Shown: one piece after another, positions 17,158 through 27,747 of the stretch
Numbering within the stretch: position 1 is the stretch's first letter
Layout of the letters: the number at the start of each line of letters is the position of its first letter
Assembly (NCBI GenBank): GCA_004214065.1
Contig: SGZM01000003.1
Location: forward strand, 1-64,000
Source: Gammaproteobacteria bacterium
GTDB lineage: Bacteria > Pseudomonadota > Gammaproteobacteria > Magnimaribacterales > Magnimaribacteraceae
Direction of reading: 5' to 3'
Length of the DNA: 64,000 nucleotides
The notes under the pieces: model-generated
What the model saw: the letters and a program-made list of their open reading frames with translations, nothing else
Databases searched by the model: none
What the model was told of the DNA's origin: nothing
Made by a program: the position numbers and the translations under genes

Positions 17158-17565
17158 TTATATGAAGTTTGTTGAAAGGTTCTTTATAGTAAACAGATCA
17201 ACCTCTTTGGTTTTTATATTGTATTTAGGATGATTAATACCTGCATAGAGCATTTTCTGATTCACAAGATCTTCAATCATCAACCTGTCAAGCTTGAAAA
17301 TTAATTCTTCTTCAGAAGAATTATCATTCTTCTTTTCTCCATAGACTCTTAAGTTTTCTCCAATTTGTATCCATACCTTATTTTCTATTTCAGAGAAATT
17401 TAAATATATGGTCTTAGAGTTTTTTGAGTCAGTATCATGAAAAAGTAATTTTGCAGTAAGAATATCTTTTGAATCTTGAGACAAAGATGAATCTTTAAAA
17501 GAGAGAGATACTCTCTCTCCAATATGGATTAGCCAGTCTTTAGAATTCTCAATATTACTAGACAT
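17158..17565 (-). CDS. Unknown protein (135 aa)
   Basis: A soluble, acidic protein with no signal peptide, membrane helix or cysteine motif. Alternating hydrophobic stretches (KTIYLNFSEIENKVWIQIG, LRVYG) suggest a beta-rich domain followed by a helix (EEELIFKLDRLMIEDLVNQKM). No family recognised. It lies 46 bases upstream of the 89-aa gene on the same strand, and the two may be expressed together. It faces away from the riboswitch-controlled operon. Confidence 0.6.
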   Translation of the reverse strand: MSSNIENSKDWLIHIGERVSLSFKDSSLSQDSKDILTAKLLFHDTDSKNSKTIYLNFSEIENKVWIQIGENLRVYGEKKNDNSSEEELIFKLDRLMIEDLVNQKMLYAGINHPKYNIKTKEVDLFTIKNLSTNFI

Positions 17566-17682
17566 ATCTATAAGCTTTAATTAATGGTTGTTTATTTAGG
17601 CGGGCAATGTAATTTTACTATTATTTCATCATTAACACTATCTGTTACTCACATCGAGTCTAGTTTTCTTATTATTTTTTGC

Positions 17683-17688
17683 TAAAAT
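17683..17688 (+). promoter_or_regulatory. Extended -10 promoter of the riboswitch operon
   Basis: TGCTAAAAT (17680-17688) is an extended -10 element. Transcription would start near 17695, just before the first strand of the aptamer P1 helix. No good -35 is visible, as expected for an extended -10 promoter. Confidence 0.45.
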
Positions 17689-17695
17689 TGAGGCA

Positions 17696-17774
17696 CTGCA
17701 AAGGGGTGGCTTTAGCCTGAGATCATTGAAACTCTTTGAACCTGATCCATACAATAATGGCGGAGGAATTGCAT
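17696..17774 (+). promoter_or_regulatory. TPP (THI-box) riboswitch
   Basis: The conserved thiamine pyrophosphate aptamer is present in order: AAGGGGTGGC, the P3 arms GGC/GCC, CTGAGA, TTTGAACCTGATCC, and the 3' element GGCGGAGGA. P1 forms between TGCAA (17697-17701) and TTGCA (17769-17773). The 3' P1 strand includes the A of the start codon, and the ribosome-binding GGAGG (17762-17766) is itself part of the conserved aptamer core. TPP binding should directly hide the ribosome site, without a separate expression platform. It controls the TonB receptor and PnuC-type genes. Confidence 0.93.
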
Positions 17775-19857
17775 GCTAAAACGTATATTTTTATTTTCTT
17801 TTTTATTCTTTTTTCAATTTTCTATTCAATCTAAAGTTATTGAAGAAATTGTAGTTATTGGAGATTGGCGAGATACAACCCTAAAAGATGCTGATAGTAG
17901 TCTGGTTTTGATAACTGATGAGGATATAAGAAAAAATCAATACAAACATTTTGAAGAAATTACTTATTCAGTCCCTAATCTTAATTTTGCTGCAAGTGAC
18001 TCCAGGCCAAGATACTTTCAGATAAGAGGAATAGGCGAACGCTCAGGATACGAAGGCACTCCAAACTCTTCAGTTGGTTTCTTAATCGATGATATAGATT
18101 TTTCTGGTCAGGGTGGCATTGCTTCAACATATGATATCGATCAAGTTGAAGTTTATAGAGGTCCTCAAGGTTCAAGAATGGGAGCAAATGCTCTTGCCGG
18201 AATGGTTTACATCAAGACAAAAGATCCAGAGAGTTTTTTTGATGCTAGTGGAGTTATAACTTATGGAGATTATGGCAGGAGAGATCTAGGCGCCTTAATC
18301 AATATCCCTTTAAGTGAAACCATCAGATCTAGATTGAGTATAAAAAGAGAAGATTTTGATGGTTTTAGGAAGAATTTATTTCTTGGCAGATCAGATACCT
18401 CAAGGAAAGATGAAGAGTCTATTCGATTCAAAACCAAATGGTCCATCAATACGAATTCTTCTTTAGATTTAGTTTACTTTAATAACAATTTTAATGACCC
18501 CGCTGATATCTGGACCATTGATAACTCACTAAATACACTCTCAGACAGGCCGGGTATGGACTCTCAGGATTCACGTGCCCTTGGAATCAATTATCAATAT
18601 GAAAATACTTTTAACACTTTTAAGGTTCTCTATTCTAAGACCGATACCGATGTGGTCTTTAGTTATGACGCTGACTGGGGCAATACTGCATCACATGATC
18701 CTTATGTTTATGACTATTTTTCTGAAACCATAAGGGATAGAGAAACATCAAATTTAGAGTTTAGAATATTATCTAATTCTTCTTTGGATCGAAGATTTAA
18801 TTGGATATTAGGGTTTTCTTTGTATGAAGTTGATGAATCAAATAATAAGAAAGATGACGGAGCTTACGGAGATCCATTTGATGGATATGGAACTTTTTAC
18901 AGTGAATCTTTTTTCTCCAGTAACTATTCATCTGAGAGCAAATCTCTTTTCGGAAATATTGATTACTCATTTAATGAAAAAGTAACACTATCGATTGGTA
19001 TGAGGAGGGAAGATTGGAATGCAGATTATTATGACTCTAATAAGGAATTATTTCTACCTGATGATTTGATGAATGGAGGTAAAATTTCGCTTACAAATAA
19101 ACTAACCAGGGATTCAAGAACCTATCTAAGTATTGCAAAAGGTTATAAACAGGGAGGTTTTAATTTAGGAACCGGTTTCAATAATTCTAATCTAGTAAGA
19201 GCTATTTCTTTTTTCCCAGAATACCTTACAAATTATGAATTTGGATTTAATCGATATTTTAAATCTCAAGAAACTTATATTGATTTAGTTCTTTTCTACT
19301 CTGACAGAAAAGACCAACAAGTTCTTTCATCTATCCAAGTTGATCCACAAGACCCTAATACATTTTTATTTCTTACTAGCAATGCTGCAGAAGGTGTTAA
19401 TTATGGAGCGGAGGTGAGTATAAACTCGGATATTTCAGATACTTTAAACGCTTATCTAAATTTAGGTTTATTAAAAACGGAAATAAGGAATTATTCATCA
19501 AGACCAGATTTAGAAGGCAGGGAGCAAGCCCATGCACCAAGTTATAGTTTTTCAGTTGGTTTAGGTTGGGAAATATCTAATAATCTAGAATTATTGATTA
19601 ATCTTTCAGGAAAGAATGATTTCTATTATTCAGATTCTCACGACAATACTTCAGATGACTATATTTTGACCAACATTAATTTTATTTACGAAGAAGATAA
19701 TATAAACCTTAATTTCTGGGTCAGAAATTTATTTGATAAATACTATTCACTTAGAGGGTTTTATTTTGGAAATGAGCCTCCTAACTTTGAAGACACTTTG
19801 TATGAACGTCATGGAGATCCTCGTAATTATGGCATATCACTTACTTATAATTTCTAA
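17773..19857 (+). CDS. TonB-dependent outer-membrane receptor, probably for thiamine or a precursor
   Basis: A 694-residue receptor. Signal peptide (residues 1-20), a TonB-box-like IEEIVVIG at about 23-30, plug domain with YFQIRGIGERSGYEG and VEVYRGPQGSRMGANALAG (residues 75-140), then a 22-strand-type barrel ending in YNF with the terminal Phe typical of outer-membrane proteins. The TPP riboswitch at its start and the PnuC-type transporter directly after it (no spacer) indicate uptake of thiamine or a related compound across the outer membrane. Exact ligand is inference. Confidence 0.92.
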   Translation: MLKRIFLFSFLFFFQFSIQSKVIEEIVVIGDWRDTTLKDADSSLVLITDEDIRKNQYKHFEEITYSVPNLNFAASDSRPRYFQIRGIGERSGYEGTPNSSVGFLIDDIDFSGQGGIASTYDIDQVEVYRGPQGSRMGANALAGMVYIKTKDPESFFDASGVITYGDYGRRDLGALINIPLSETIRSRLSIKREDFDGFRKNLFLGRSDTSRKDEESIRFKTKWSINTNSSLDLVYFNNNFNDPADIWTIDNSLNTLSDRPGMDSQDSRALGINYQYENTFNTFKVLYSKTDTDVVFSYDADWGNTASHDPYVYDYFSETIRDRETSNLEFRILSNSSLDRRFNWILGFSLYEVDESNNKKDDGAYGDPFDGYGTFYSESFFSSNYSSESKSLFGNIDYSFNEKVTLSIGMRREDWNADYYDSNKELFLPDDLMNGGKISLTNKLTRDSRTYLSIAKGYKQGGFNLGTGFNNSNLVRAISFFPEYLTNYEFGFNRYFKSQETYIDLVLFYSDRKDQQVLSSIQVDPQDPNTFLFLTSNAAEGVNYGAEVSINSDISDTLNAYLNLGLLKTEIRNYSSRPDLEGREQAHAPSYSFSVGLGWEISNNLELLINLSGKNDFYYSDSHDNTSDDYILTNINFIYEEDNINLNFWVRNLFDKYYSLRGFYFGNEPPNFEDTLYERHGDPRNYGISLTYNF

Positions 19858-20445
19858 ATGATATCTATTGAAAGTCTTGCAGTCTTCTTGGCAATTCTTT
19901 ACCTGTTACTGGCAGTTAAGCAAAATATTTTTTGCTGGCTAGCTGCCATCTTGAGTGCAACTCTATATTTTTCTGTTATGTACTCAGCTGGATTATATAT
20001 GGAGGCTTACTTACAAATATTTTATGTGGGTATGGCAGTCTATGGATGGTCTCAATGGAACTCTGCAGAAAAACCTCTATTGGTAAGAAGTTGGAGTAAA
20101 ACTAATCATTTAAAAGCAATAGGGCTAATTTTATTCTTAACCTTACTATCAGGGTATTTATTAGAAACTTATACCGAAGCTGCATTACCATTTTTTGATG
20201 CTCTAACCACCTGGGGCGCAGTTGTAGCTACCTATATGGTAGCTAAGAAATTAATAGAAAATTGGATCTATTGGTTCGTTGTAGATTTGATCTCTGTATT
20301 CCTTTTTTTAAATAGAGATTTATATTTAACTGCTGGTTTATTTATTGTCTATTTAATTATTATAGTTTTTGGCTACAAGACATGGAAAAAATCAATGATA
20401 GAAAATAAAAACGGAGCTGCTGATAGTAATCGGCAACTCCGTTAA
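19858..20445 (+). CDS. pnuT: PnuC/PnuT family vitamin transporter (thiamine likely)
   Basis: A 195-residue inner-membrane protein with about seven helices. Family motifs are GWSQW (residues 63-67), TTWGAVVATYMVAKKLIENWIYW (conserved WxxxD/N region) and WFVVDLISVFLF. PnuC relatives carry nicotinamide riboside, riboflavin or thiamine; here the TPP riboswitch upstream makes thiamine the best guess (PnuT). Its ATG follows the receptor stop directly. The last codons (ELQ-like tail GAADSNRQLR) lie inside a terminator hairpin. Confidence 0.88.
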   Translation: MISIESLAVFLAILYLLLAVKQNIFCWLAAILSATLYFSVMYSAGLYMEAYLQIFYVGMAVYGWSQWNSAEKPLLVRSWSKTNHLKAIGLILFLTLLSGYLLETYTEAALPFFDALTTWGAVVATYMVAKKLIENWIYWFVVDLISVFLFLNRDLYLTAGLFIVYLIIIVFGYKTWKKSMIENKNGAADSNRQLR

Positions 20446-20450
20446 TAGTT
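20411..20450. terminator. Bidirectional intrinsic terminator overlapping the end of pnuT
   Basis: ACGGAGCTGCTGAT (20411-20424) and ATCGGCAACTCCGT (20429-20442) form a 14-bp stem with one mismatch and one wobble pair and a four-base loop. A T-rich stretch follows on the forward strand and an A-rich stretch precedes it, so it can stop both pnuT and the convergent katG transcript. The stem is within pnuT coding sequence and ends three bases before the gene end. Confidence 0.8.
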
Positions 20451-20457
20451 TTATTTA

Positions 20458-22605
<2,148 letters not shown>

Positions 22606-22773
22606 TTAATAAAAAACGGAGGTGCGCAGTACTGAAATCATAGTGTATTTTCTCTTTCTAGTCTATAAGACTAAGTCTAACTTGCTGGATGTTTACGATA
22701 TAAAAAATTTTTACAAAGCTTCATGAGATTATGCAATTTATGTGAGAGAATAATCGTATTAAAGGAGTAGATT

Positions 22774-23253
22774 ATGGCAAAAGCTTTATATCCAGGAACA
22801 TTTGATCCTATAACTTTAGGGCATATAGATATAATTGAAAGAGCATTACATCTTTTTGATGAAGTTACTATTGCAATAGCAACAAGCGCCTCAAAAAAAC
22901 CTATTTTTACACTCGAGGAAAGAATAGAACACGTAGAAAAAATATTTGAGGGTAATAAAAATGTTAAGGCCATAGGTTTTACAGGATTGGTTGTGGATCT
23001 TGCTAGAGAACAAGAGTCTAATATTTTAATTAGAGGTTTAAGAGCTGTATCTGATTTTGAATATGAATTTCAACTTGCCAATATGAATAGAGCTATGTCA
23101 CCAGATCTAGAAAGTATATTTCTTACTCCTAAGGCAAAGTTTTCGTTTCTATCTTCTACTCTTGTGAGAGAAATAGCTTCTATGGGTGGAGAAATTGATT
23201 CGTTTGTTGATCCGATAGTAAAAGAAGCTTTGCAAAAGAGATTTAAAAACTAG
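22774..23253 (+). CDS. coaD: Pantetheine-phosphate adenylyltransferase
   Basis: A 159-residue enzyme for the fourth step of coenzyme A synthesis. It has the nucleotidyltransferase motif [10 protein letters not shown] (residues 7-16), the family stretch [20 protein letters not shown] and the C-terminal [15 protein letters not shown] precedes the ATG at good spacing. Gene end overlaps mutM by 11 bases tail to tail; coaD next to mutM is common in Gammaproteobacteria. Confidence 0.97.
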   Translation: MAKALYPGTFDPITLGHIDIIERALHLFDEVTIAIATSASKKPIFTLEERIEHVEKIFEGNKNVKAIGFTGLVVDLAREQESNILIRGLRAVSDFEYEFQLANMNRAMSPDLESIFLTPKAKFSFLSSTLVREIASMGGEIDSFVDPIVKEALQKRFKN

Positions 23254-24061
23254 ACTGACATAAAGGGCAGTACGCACTAGCTCTTTGACCTATTCTTTGA
23301 CCTTTAATGATTGTTTGACATTCATAACATTCTTTTCCTTCTCTACCATACACTTTCAGGCTTTGCTTAAAGTACCCTGGAGTATTATTACCGCTTACAA
23401 AATCTCTTAAAGTAGTACCTCCATCTTTGATTGATCTCCTAAGAATAGTCACTATCTCTTTAGCGAGAAGATCATATTTTTTTCTTGGTACTTTACCTGC
23501 TTTGGATGACGGTCTAATTGCAGCTGCAAATAATGCTTCTGTCGCATAAATATTTCCCACACCTACAACTACTTTAGAATTCATTATGAAGTTCTTTATA
23601 GGAACTTTTCTTTTTCTGGAGTTATGAAAGAGATAGTCTCCACTAAAATAATTACCCAATGGTTCTGGGCCTAAATCCTTAAGAAGAAAATGTGTTTCCA
23701 CATCTTTAGTCCATAAAAAGCATCCAAATCTTCTGGGATCACAGTATCTAAGTATAGTCCCATCCACAAAACAAACATCTATATGATCGTGCTTTTTAAG
23801 ATCTTCCTTTTTCGCAATTCTTAAACTACCTGACATCCCAAGATGAATGATTAAATGTTCATTACAACTTTCGAGTAATAGATATTTCCCTCTTCGGGTT
23901 ATATTTGAGAATGTTCTTCCTAGTAACTTCTTTTGAATCAGTTTTGTCGGTACCGTCCATCTCAATGAGCTCTGTCTTATAACAACAGAAGATATTTTTT
24001 TATTTAGTATAAATGGCTCAATTCCTCGTAGGGTCGTCTCTACTTCTGGTAACTCTGGCAT
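23243..24061 (-). CDS. mutM: Formamidopyrimidine-DNA glycosylase
   Basis: A 272-residue DNA repair enzyme that removes 8-oxoguanine and formamidopyrimidines. The mature N terminus [13 protein letters not shown] carries the catalytic proline and glutamate, a basic RRGKYLL and helix-two-turn-helix region follow, and the C-terminal zinc finger has CYEC and CPLC pairs. Length normal. No strong ribosome site is seen before its ATG. Confidence 0.96.
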   Translation of the reverse strand: MPELPEVETTLRGIEPFILNKKISSVVIRQSSLRWTVPTKLIQKKLLGRTFSNITRRGKYLLLESCNEHLIIHLGMSGSLRIAKKEDLKKHDHIDVCFVDGTILRYCDPRRFGCFLWTKDVETHFLLKDLGPEPLGNYFSGDYLFHNSRKRKVPIKNFIMNSKVVVGVGNIYATEALFAAAIRPSSKAGKVPRKKYDLLAKEIVTILRRSIKDGGTTLRDFVSGNNTPGYFKQSLKVYGREGKECYECQTIIKGQRIGQRASAYCPLCQSSF

Positions 24062-24190
24062 TTCTGATTTACTTAATTTGTTTTCAGGAGTCTTTAGAGA
24101 ATTTCATAGAGTAAGTTTAAATGTATAGAGTTTAGATATAAAGTAGGATGAAATTTGGTCTTACTATATTAAGTCTTAGGAGCATTTTGC

Positions 24191-25141
24191 ATGAAATCAA
24201 CTAAACACTTGCTAGATCGTGAACTACAAGTAATGGCAGAAGCGCCAATTATTTCAAAAATAACTGATGAGAATCTAGCCGTCGTGAGACAAACTCTTCA
24301 TGATTTAAGGCCATCACTTGCAAATGCAGAGTCTTATGATGTTAAAAGAGCAGAGGTATTTGTTTCTTTAGATGGTGGGCCTGATGTGCGTTGTCTTCTT
24401 TATACGCCCAATCACAAAGAGGATTCTTTAAAGTCAGGTTATGTTCATATTCATGGAGGTGGATATATTATTGGTTCACCTGAGGGATCGGATCTGCAAA
24501 ACTTATTATTAGCTTCTGAATTAGGTGTTGTAATTATCTCTGTTGATTATCGTCTTGCTCCAGAGTGGCCCATACCAGCCCCTTTAGATGATTGCTATAC
24601 AGCACTTGGATGGTTACATGAAAACTCAGAAACTCTGGGGATTGATCGCGAAAGAATAGGGATAGGTGGAGAAAGCGCTGGAGGTGGTTTGGCAGCAGCT
24701 TTAGCCATCAAAGCAAGAGACGAAGGTATTTATAAAGTATGCTGGCAATCACTTACATATCCTATGCTAGATGACAGGACAGGGACTGATGAATTTCCTG
24801 GAGATCCTTTAGTTGGTGAATTTGTTTGGACAAGAGAATTTAACCAATATGCATGGAATTGTTATCTCGCTGATGCTGATAGGGTGGCGCCACAGGTGCC
24901 TGGTAGATTGGAAGATTTTAATGGGTTACCACCAACTTGGATGTTTACAGCCTCTCTTGATCTTTTTAGAGATGAAAACATAGATTATGCACAGAATTTA
25001 ATGAGTGCTGGGGTGTCTTGTGAATTAGTTGTTTATCCAGGAGCATGTCATGCTTTTCAGCGCATTGAAAATTCTGAGTTAGCAAAGCGTTATCAAGATG
25101 ACTTCAAAGCTTCTCTAAAGAGAGGATTAAGTAGTAAGTAA
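24191..25141 (+). CDS. Alpha/beta hydrolase fold-3 (hormone-sensitive lipase family) esterase
   Basis: A 316-residue esterase with the family oxyanion motif HIHGGGYIIGS near residue 92, the nucleophile elbow GESAGGG near 158 (Ser), the acid in the region SLDLFRDENIDYA, and the histidine in PGACHAFQ. AGGAG lies nine bases before the ATG at 24191. Cytoplasmic; likely acts on short acyl esters. Expressed alone. Confidence 0.9.
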   Translation: MKSTKHLLDRELQVMAEAPIISKITDENLAVVRQTLHDLRPSLANAESYDVKRAEVFVSLDGGPDVRCLLYTPNHKEDSLKSGYVHIHGGGYIIGSPEGSDLQNLLLASELGVVIISVDYRLAPEWPIPAPLDDCYTALGWLHENSETLGIDRERIGIGGESAGGGLAAALAIKARDEGIYKVCWQSLTYPMLDDRTGTDEFPGDPLVGEFVWTREFNQYAWNCYLADADRVAPQVPGRLEDFNGLPPTWMFTASLDLFRDENIDYAQNLMSAGVSCELVVYPGACHAFQRIENSELAKRYQDDFKASLKRGLSSK

Positions 25142-25163
25142 TTATTTAAGTTAAATCCTTGGT

Positions 25164-26255
25164 TTATTGCACTAAGTCAGTAACTTCTTTTCCCTCAATG
25201 AAATTAATCATAATTTGAGCTAATTCAGGACCAACTTCTTCTTGAACAAAATGTCCTGCTCCACCTAAAGTAATTACTGTTGGTTTTGGGATACGATTTA
25301 AAAAATCGTCTTTCATCCTAATGGTTATTCTTTCTTCCCCTCCAAAAGCCACAAGAAAAGGTTTATCCCATTTTTCATAAACCTCTTTCCAATATTTCTC
25401 ATTTTCATTGAGTTGAGTAGGTATCAAGTAAGGCCAAACATGAGCTCCGGCTTTATATTTACCGGAAGGATAGGGTGCCTCATAAGCTCTTTTTTCTCCC
25501 TCAGATAGATTTAAACCTCCAAAGGTTTCTATAATTCCTACTATGTCCATATTTTCAGAATAGTAAGAGTGCGCTATCCATTTAGTAAACATTGAAATGC
25601 CATCACTATTTGATGGACTCTCAGAATTAAGCGCTTCTTGAGCAGCAGTTTTAAGCTCTTCAAAAGTTATTGGTCCATTCCACCAAACAGTAAGTTCCAC
25701 CATACGCTGAGTTAACCATGCTCTAATACCTTCTCCTGCAACCATGCCGGTATTTGAAACAATCACTTGAGAAAATCTATCTGGCATTTCTGCAACAACT
25801 CTTAGGCCAACAAGCCCGCCCCAGTCCTGTCCAAAGTGAGTAGCATTTCTTAAATCAAGTCGTTCAACAAGTTCTTTCATTACTTCCACATGATGTCTAT
25901 AACTATAGTCGTATTTAGATTCAAATTTATCTGATTTTCCAAAGCCAACCATATCAGGCACTACCACTCTATAACCAGCTTCTGTCAAAACAGGTACCAT
26001 TTTTCTAAATAGATAACTCCAAGTAGGCTCGCCATGAAAGAGAATTATAGGGTCTGCATTTCTTGGACCTTCATCAAGATAGTGGATTCTAAGACCATCA
26101 ATCATCATATAGTTAGGTTTAAAAGGATAGTTTTCTAGATTTTCAAACCTATCATCAGGCGTTCTAAGAACACCTTCTTTCACTTCATTAGAAAAGGAAA
26201 GGATACTGAAGAAAGAAATAGTTAAGAAAGTTAAGATCTTTATTTTATTGGTCAT
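25164..26255 (-). CDS. Exported haloalkane dehalogenase-like alpha/beta hydrolase (DhlA/HLD-I type)
   Basis: A 363-residue protein with a signal peptide (residues 1-22) and then strong similarity to DhlA-type dehalogenases: RTPDDRFENLENYPF, HGEPTWSYLFRKM (oxyanion hole and halide-side residues, 74-86), FGQDWGG with nucleophile D144 and halide-binding W145, and GAGHFVQEE with the catalytic histidine. The second halide-binding tryptophan of the cap domain could not be assigned by eye, so epoxide hydrolase activity is an alternative. Known DhlA is cytoplasmic; the export signal is unusual. Confidence 0.85.
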   Translation of the reverse strand: MTNKIKILTFLTISFFSILSFSNEVKEGVLRTPDDRFENLENYPFKPNYMMIDGLRIHYLDEGPRNADPIILFHGEPTWSYLFRKMVPVLTEAGYRVVVPDMVGFGKSDKFESKYDYSYRHHVEVMKELVERLDLRNATHFGQDWGGLVGLRVVAEMPDRFSQVIVSNTGMVAGEGIRAWLTQRMVELTVWWNGPITFEELKTAAQEALNSESPSNSDGISMFTKWIAHSYYSENMDIVGIIETFGGLNLSEGEKRAYEAPYPSGKYKAGAHVWPYLIPTQLNENEKYWKEVYEKWDKPFLVAFGGEERITIRMKDDFLNRIPKPTVITLGGAGHFVQEEVGPELAQIMINFIEGKEVTDLVQ

Positions 26256-26278
26256 TTTCTCTCCAAATAACTCTAATT

Positions 26279-26310
26279 GAAGCGACGGCTACTTCTCCCG
26301 CAACCACTTC
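26279..26310 (-). other. RNA hairpin between tolC and the dehalogenase gene
   Basis: On the reverse-strand transcript an 11-base arm (26310-26300) pairs with 26289-26279 at ten positions, counting G-U pairs, around a 10-base loop. It is unusually G+C rich for this spacer. No U-run follows, so a standard intrinsic terminator is not supported; mRNA processing or stabilising of tolC mRNA is possible. Confidence 0.35.
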
Positions 26311-26313
26311 TAG

Positions 26314-27648
26314 TTATTTCATTTGACTACTAATTTTCATAAGATCATTAGGATTCAATGAGCCAACAGATGCTTTAAGTCTTAGCATAGAAATAATGTA
26401 TTCGTATCTAGAACTGGCGTAGTCCCTTTGAGCTTGAAAAAGTCTTTTTTGTGCATCGAGTAAATCCACAGTATTCCTTGTTCCAACTTCATACCCTACT
26501 TGAGTTGCTTCTAAGGCAGATTCAGCAGAAGCAAGGGCTTGTTTTCTTGCAGTGACATTAGCTACTTGTGTTTGAACACCAAAATGGTTCGATCTGACAT
26601 CTTTGATTGTTGATCTTTCAGTATAAATAGCCTGTTCTTTGGACCTATCATAATTAGCATATGCCTGCCTTCTTGCAGAACTTATGGCTCCTCCAGCATA
26701 TAAAGGTAAAGTGAATTGTATTGAATATTGTCTCGTATCTTGTTCGATACCAAATAAGGGGTTTTGTATAAACCCACCAAACTTTCCCTGTTTAGAAGTA
26801 CTTTGTGAAATTCTTCCTACTAGGTCGATCTGGGGAAGATGATTTGAGGCAGATCCTCTTGCTGCAGCTTGAGCTGCATCCCTTTGAAGCTTTGCAGATT
26901 TTAATTGATAGTTATTTTGTAAACCTAAGGATACCCAACTCTCCCTATCAAGAGGGTCCGGTAAAGAGATTTCAAATTCATCTATTAAGGGAGAAAGAAG
27001 TTTTATATCCCTACCCACAATAGATGTTAGTGTTTCTTGAGCTGAATCAAGTTGAGCTTCCCGAGCAATTCGAGATACTACAGTAAGATCAAAAGCAGCT
27101 TGTGTTTCTTGCACTTCAGTAATGGCTGCAAGGCCAACATCAAATCTTTTCTTAGCTAAATCTTTTTGTCTTCCTATTGCTTTTTCTTCTGCTTTTGCAG
27201 CATTGAGGCTATCAATAGAGTTTAAAACATTGAAATAAGCTGAAGCCACTCTGATCATGGTTTCTTGTTGTTGATAAGCAAATTCTGCAGCAGCAGCTTC
27301 TGATAAGGCATTGCCTCTCTCAAATTGGAACCACTTATCTAGCCTAAAAATAGGTTGATTTAAGTTTGCAAGGTAGGAATTGGAGTTATATTGATCCTGT
27401 AGCTGCTCCTCAACTCTATATTCATTCCAGTTTGTACTTCCAGATATACTTAGAGATGGCAAAAGACCAGCAATTCCTTGGTTTTTGTTTTCTTTCCCTG
27501 CTCTATAAGTTGCTTCGGCTGCCCTTAATAAGGGATCATTTTTAAGTGCCAACTCATACACGTCAGCAAGATTTTCAGCTTTAACTGTGCTACTTATTGT
27601 CATAGACAACAGGCTAAGCAATAGAATAAATTTATTTGATAAGCGCAT
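26314..27648 (-). CDS. tolC: TolC family outer-membrane efflux/secretion channel
   Basis: A 444-residue protein with signal peptide (residues 1-24) and the duplicated TolC architecture: two long alpha-helical coiled-coil repeats (each holding a region like RFDVGLAAITEVQETQAAFD and GYEVGTRNTVDLLDAQKRLFQAQRDY) separated by beta-barrel segments such as QYSIQFTLPLYAGG. It forms the trimeric tunnel for drug efflux and type I secretion. Partners are not in the window. It diverges from the peroxiredoxin operon across a spacer with a 26-bp dyad. Confidence 0.95.
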   Translation of the reverse strand: MRLSNKFILLLSLLSMTISSTVKAENLADVYELALKNDPLLRAAEATYRAGKENKNQGIAGLLPSLSISGSTNWNEYRVEEQLQDQYNSNSYLANLNQPIFRLDKWFQFERGNALSEAAAAEFAYQQQETMIRVASAYFNVLNSIDSLNAAKAEEKAIGRQKDLAKKRFDVGLAAITEVQETQAAFDLTVVSRIAREAQLDSAQETLTSIVGRDIKLLSPLIDEFEISLPDPLDRESWVSLGLQNNYQLKSAKLQRDAAQAAARGSASNHLPQIDLVGRISQSTSKQGKFGGFIQNPLFGIEQDTRQYSIQFTLPLYAGGAISSARRQAYANYDRSKEQAIYTERSTIKDVRSNHFGVQTQVANVTARKQALASAESALEATQVGYEVGTRNTVDLLDAQKRLFQAQRDYASSRYEYIISMLRLKASVGSLNPNDLMKISSQMK

Positions 27649-27661
27649 ATTTTTTAATTTA

Positions 27662-27687
27662 AGGTGTATTAGTCTACTATAACACCT
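27662..27687. promoter_or_regulatory. Candidate operator: 26-bp dyad between tolC and the peroxiredoxin gene
   Basis: AGGTGT (27662-27667) and ACACCT (27682-27687) are outer arms, with inner arms TAGT and ACTA around CT; 10 of 12 positions are symmetric. A third half-site, GGTGTT, occurs at 27725-27730 next to the -10 element of the peroxiredoxin operon. Placement suggests shared regulation of the divergent genes. Confidence 0.4.
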
Positions 27688-27718
27688 CTTTGATTCGCAA
27701 CAAAATTAATTCTTAGCC

Positions 27719-27724
27719 TATAAT
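27719..27724 (+). promoter_or_regulatory. Putative -10 element of the peroxiredoxin-P450 operon
   Basis: A perfect TATAAT, 23 bases upstream of the ATG at 27748, with AAGGAG between. The -35 is weak (TTCGCA-like), which may mean activator dependence. Confidence 0.5.
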
Positions 27725-27747
27725 GGTGTTTTAATTAAGGAGAAAAA

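Noticed and set aside
26279-26310. Intrinsic terminator after tolC
   Set aside because: The hairpin depends on several G-U pairs and has no U-run after it; kept only as a structured element.
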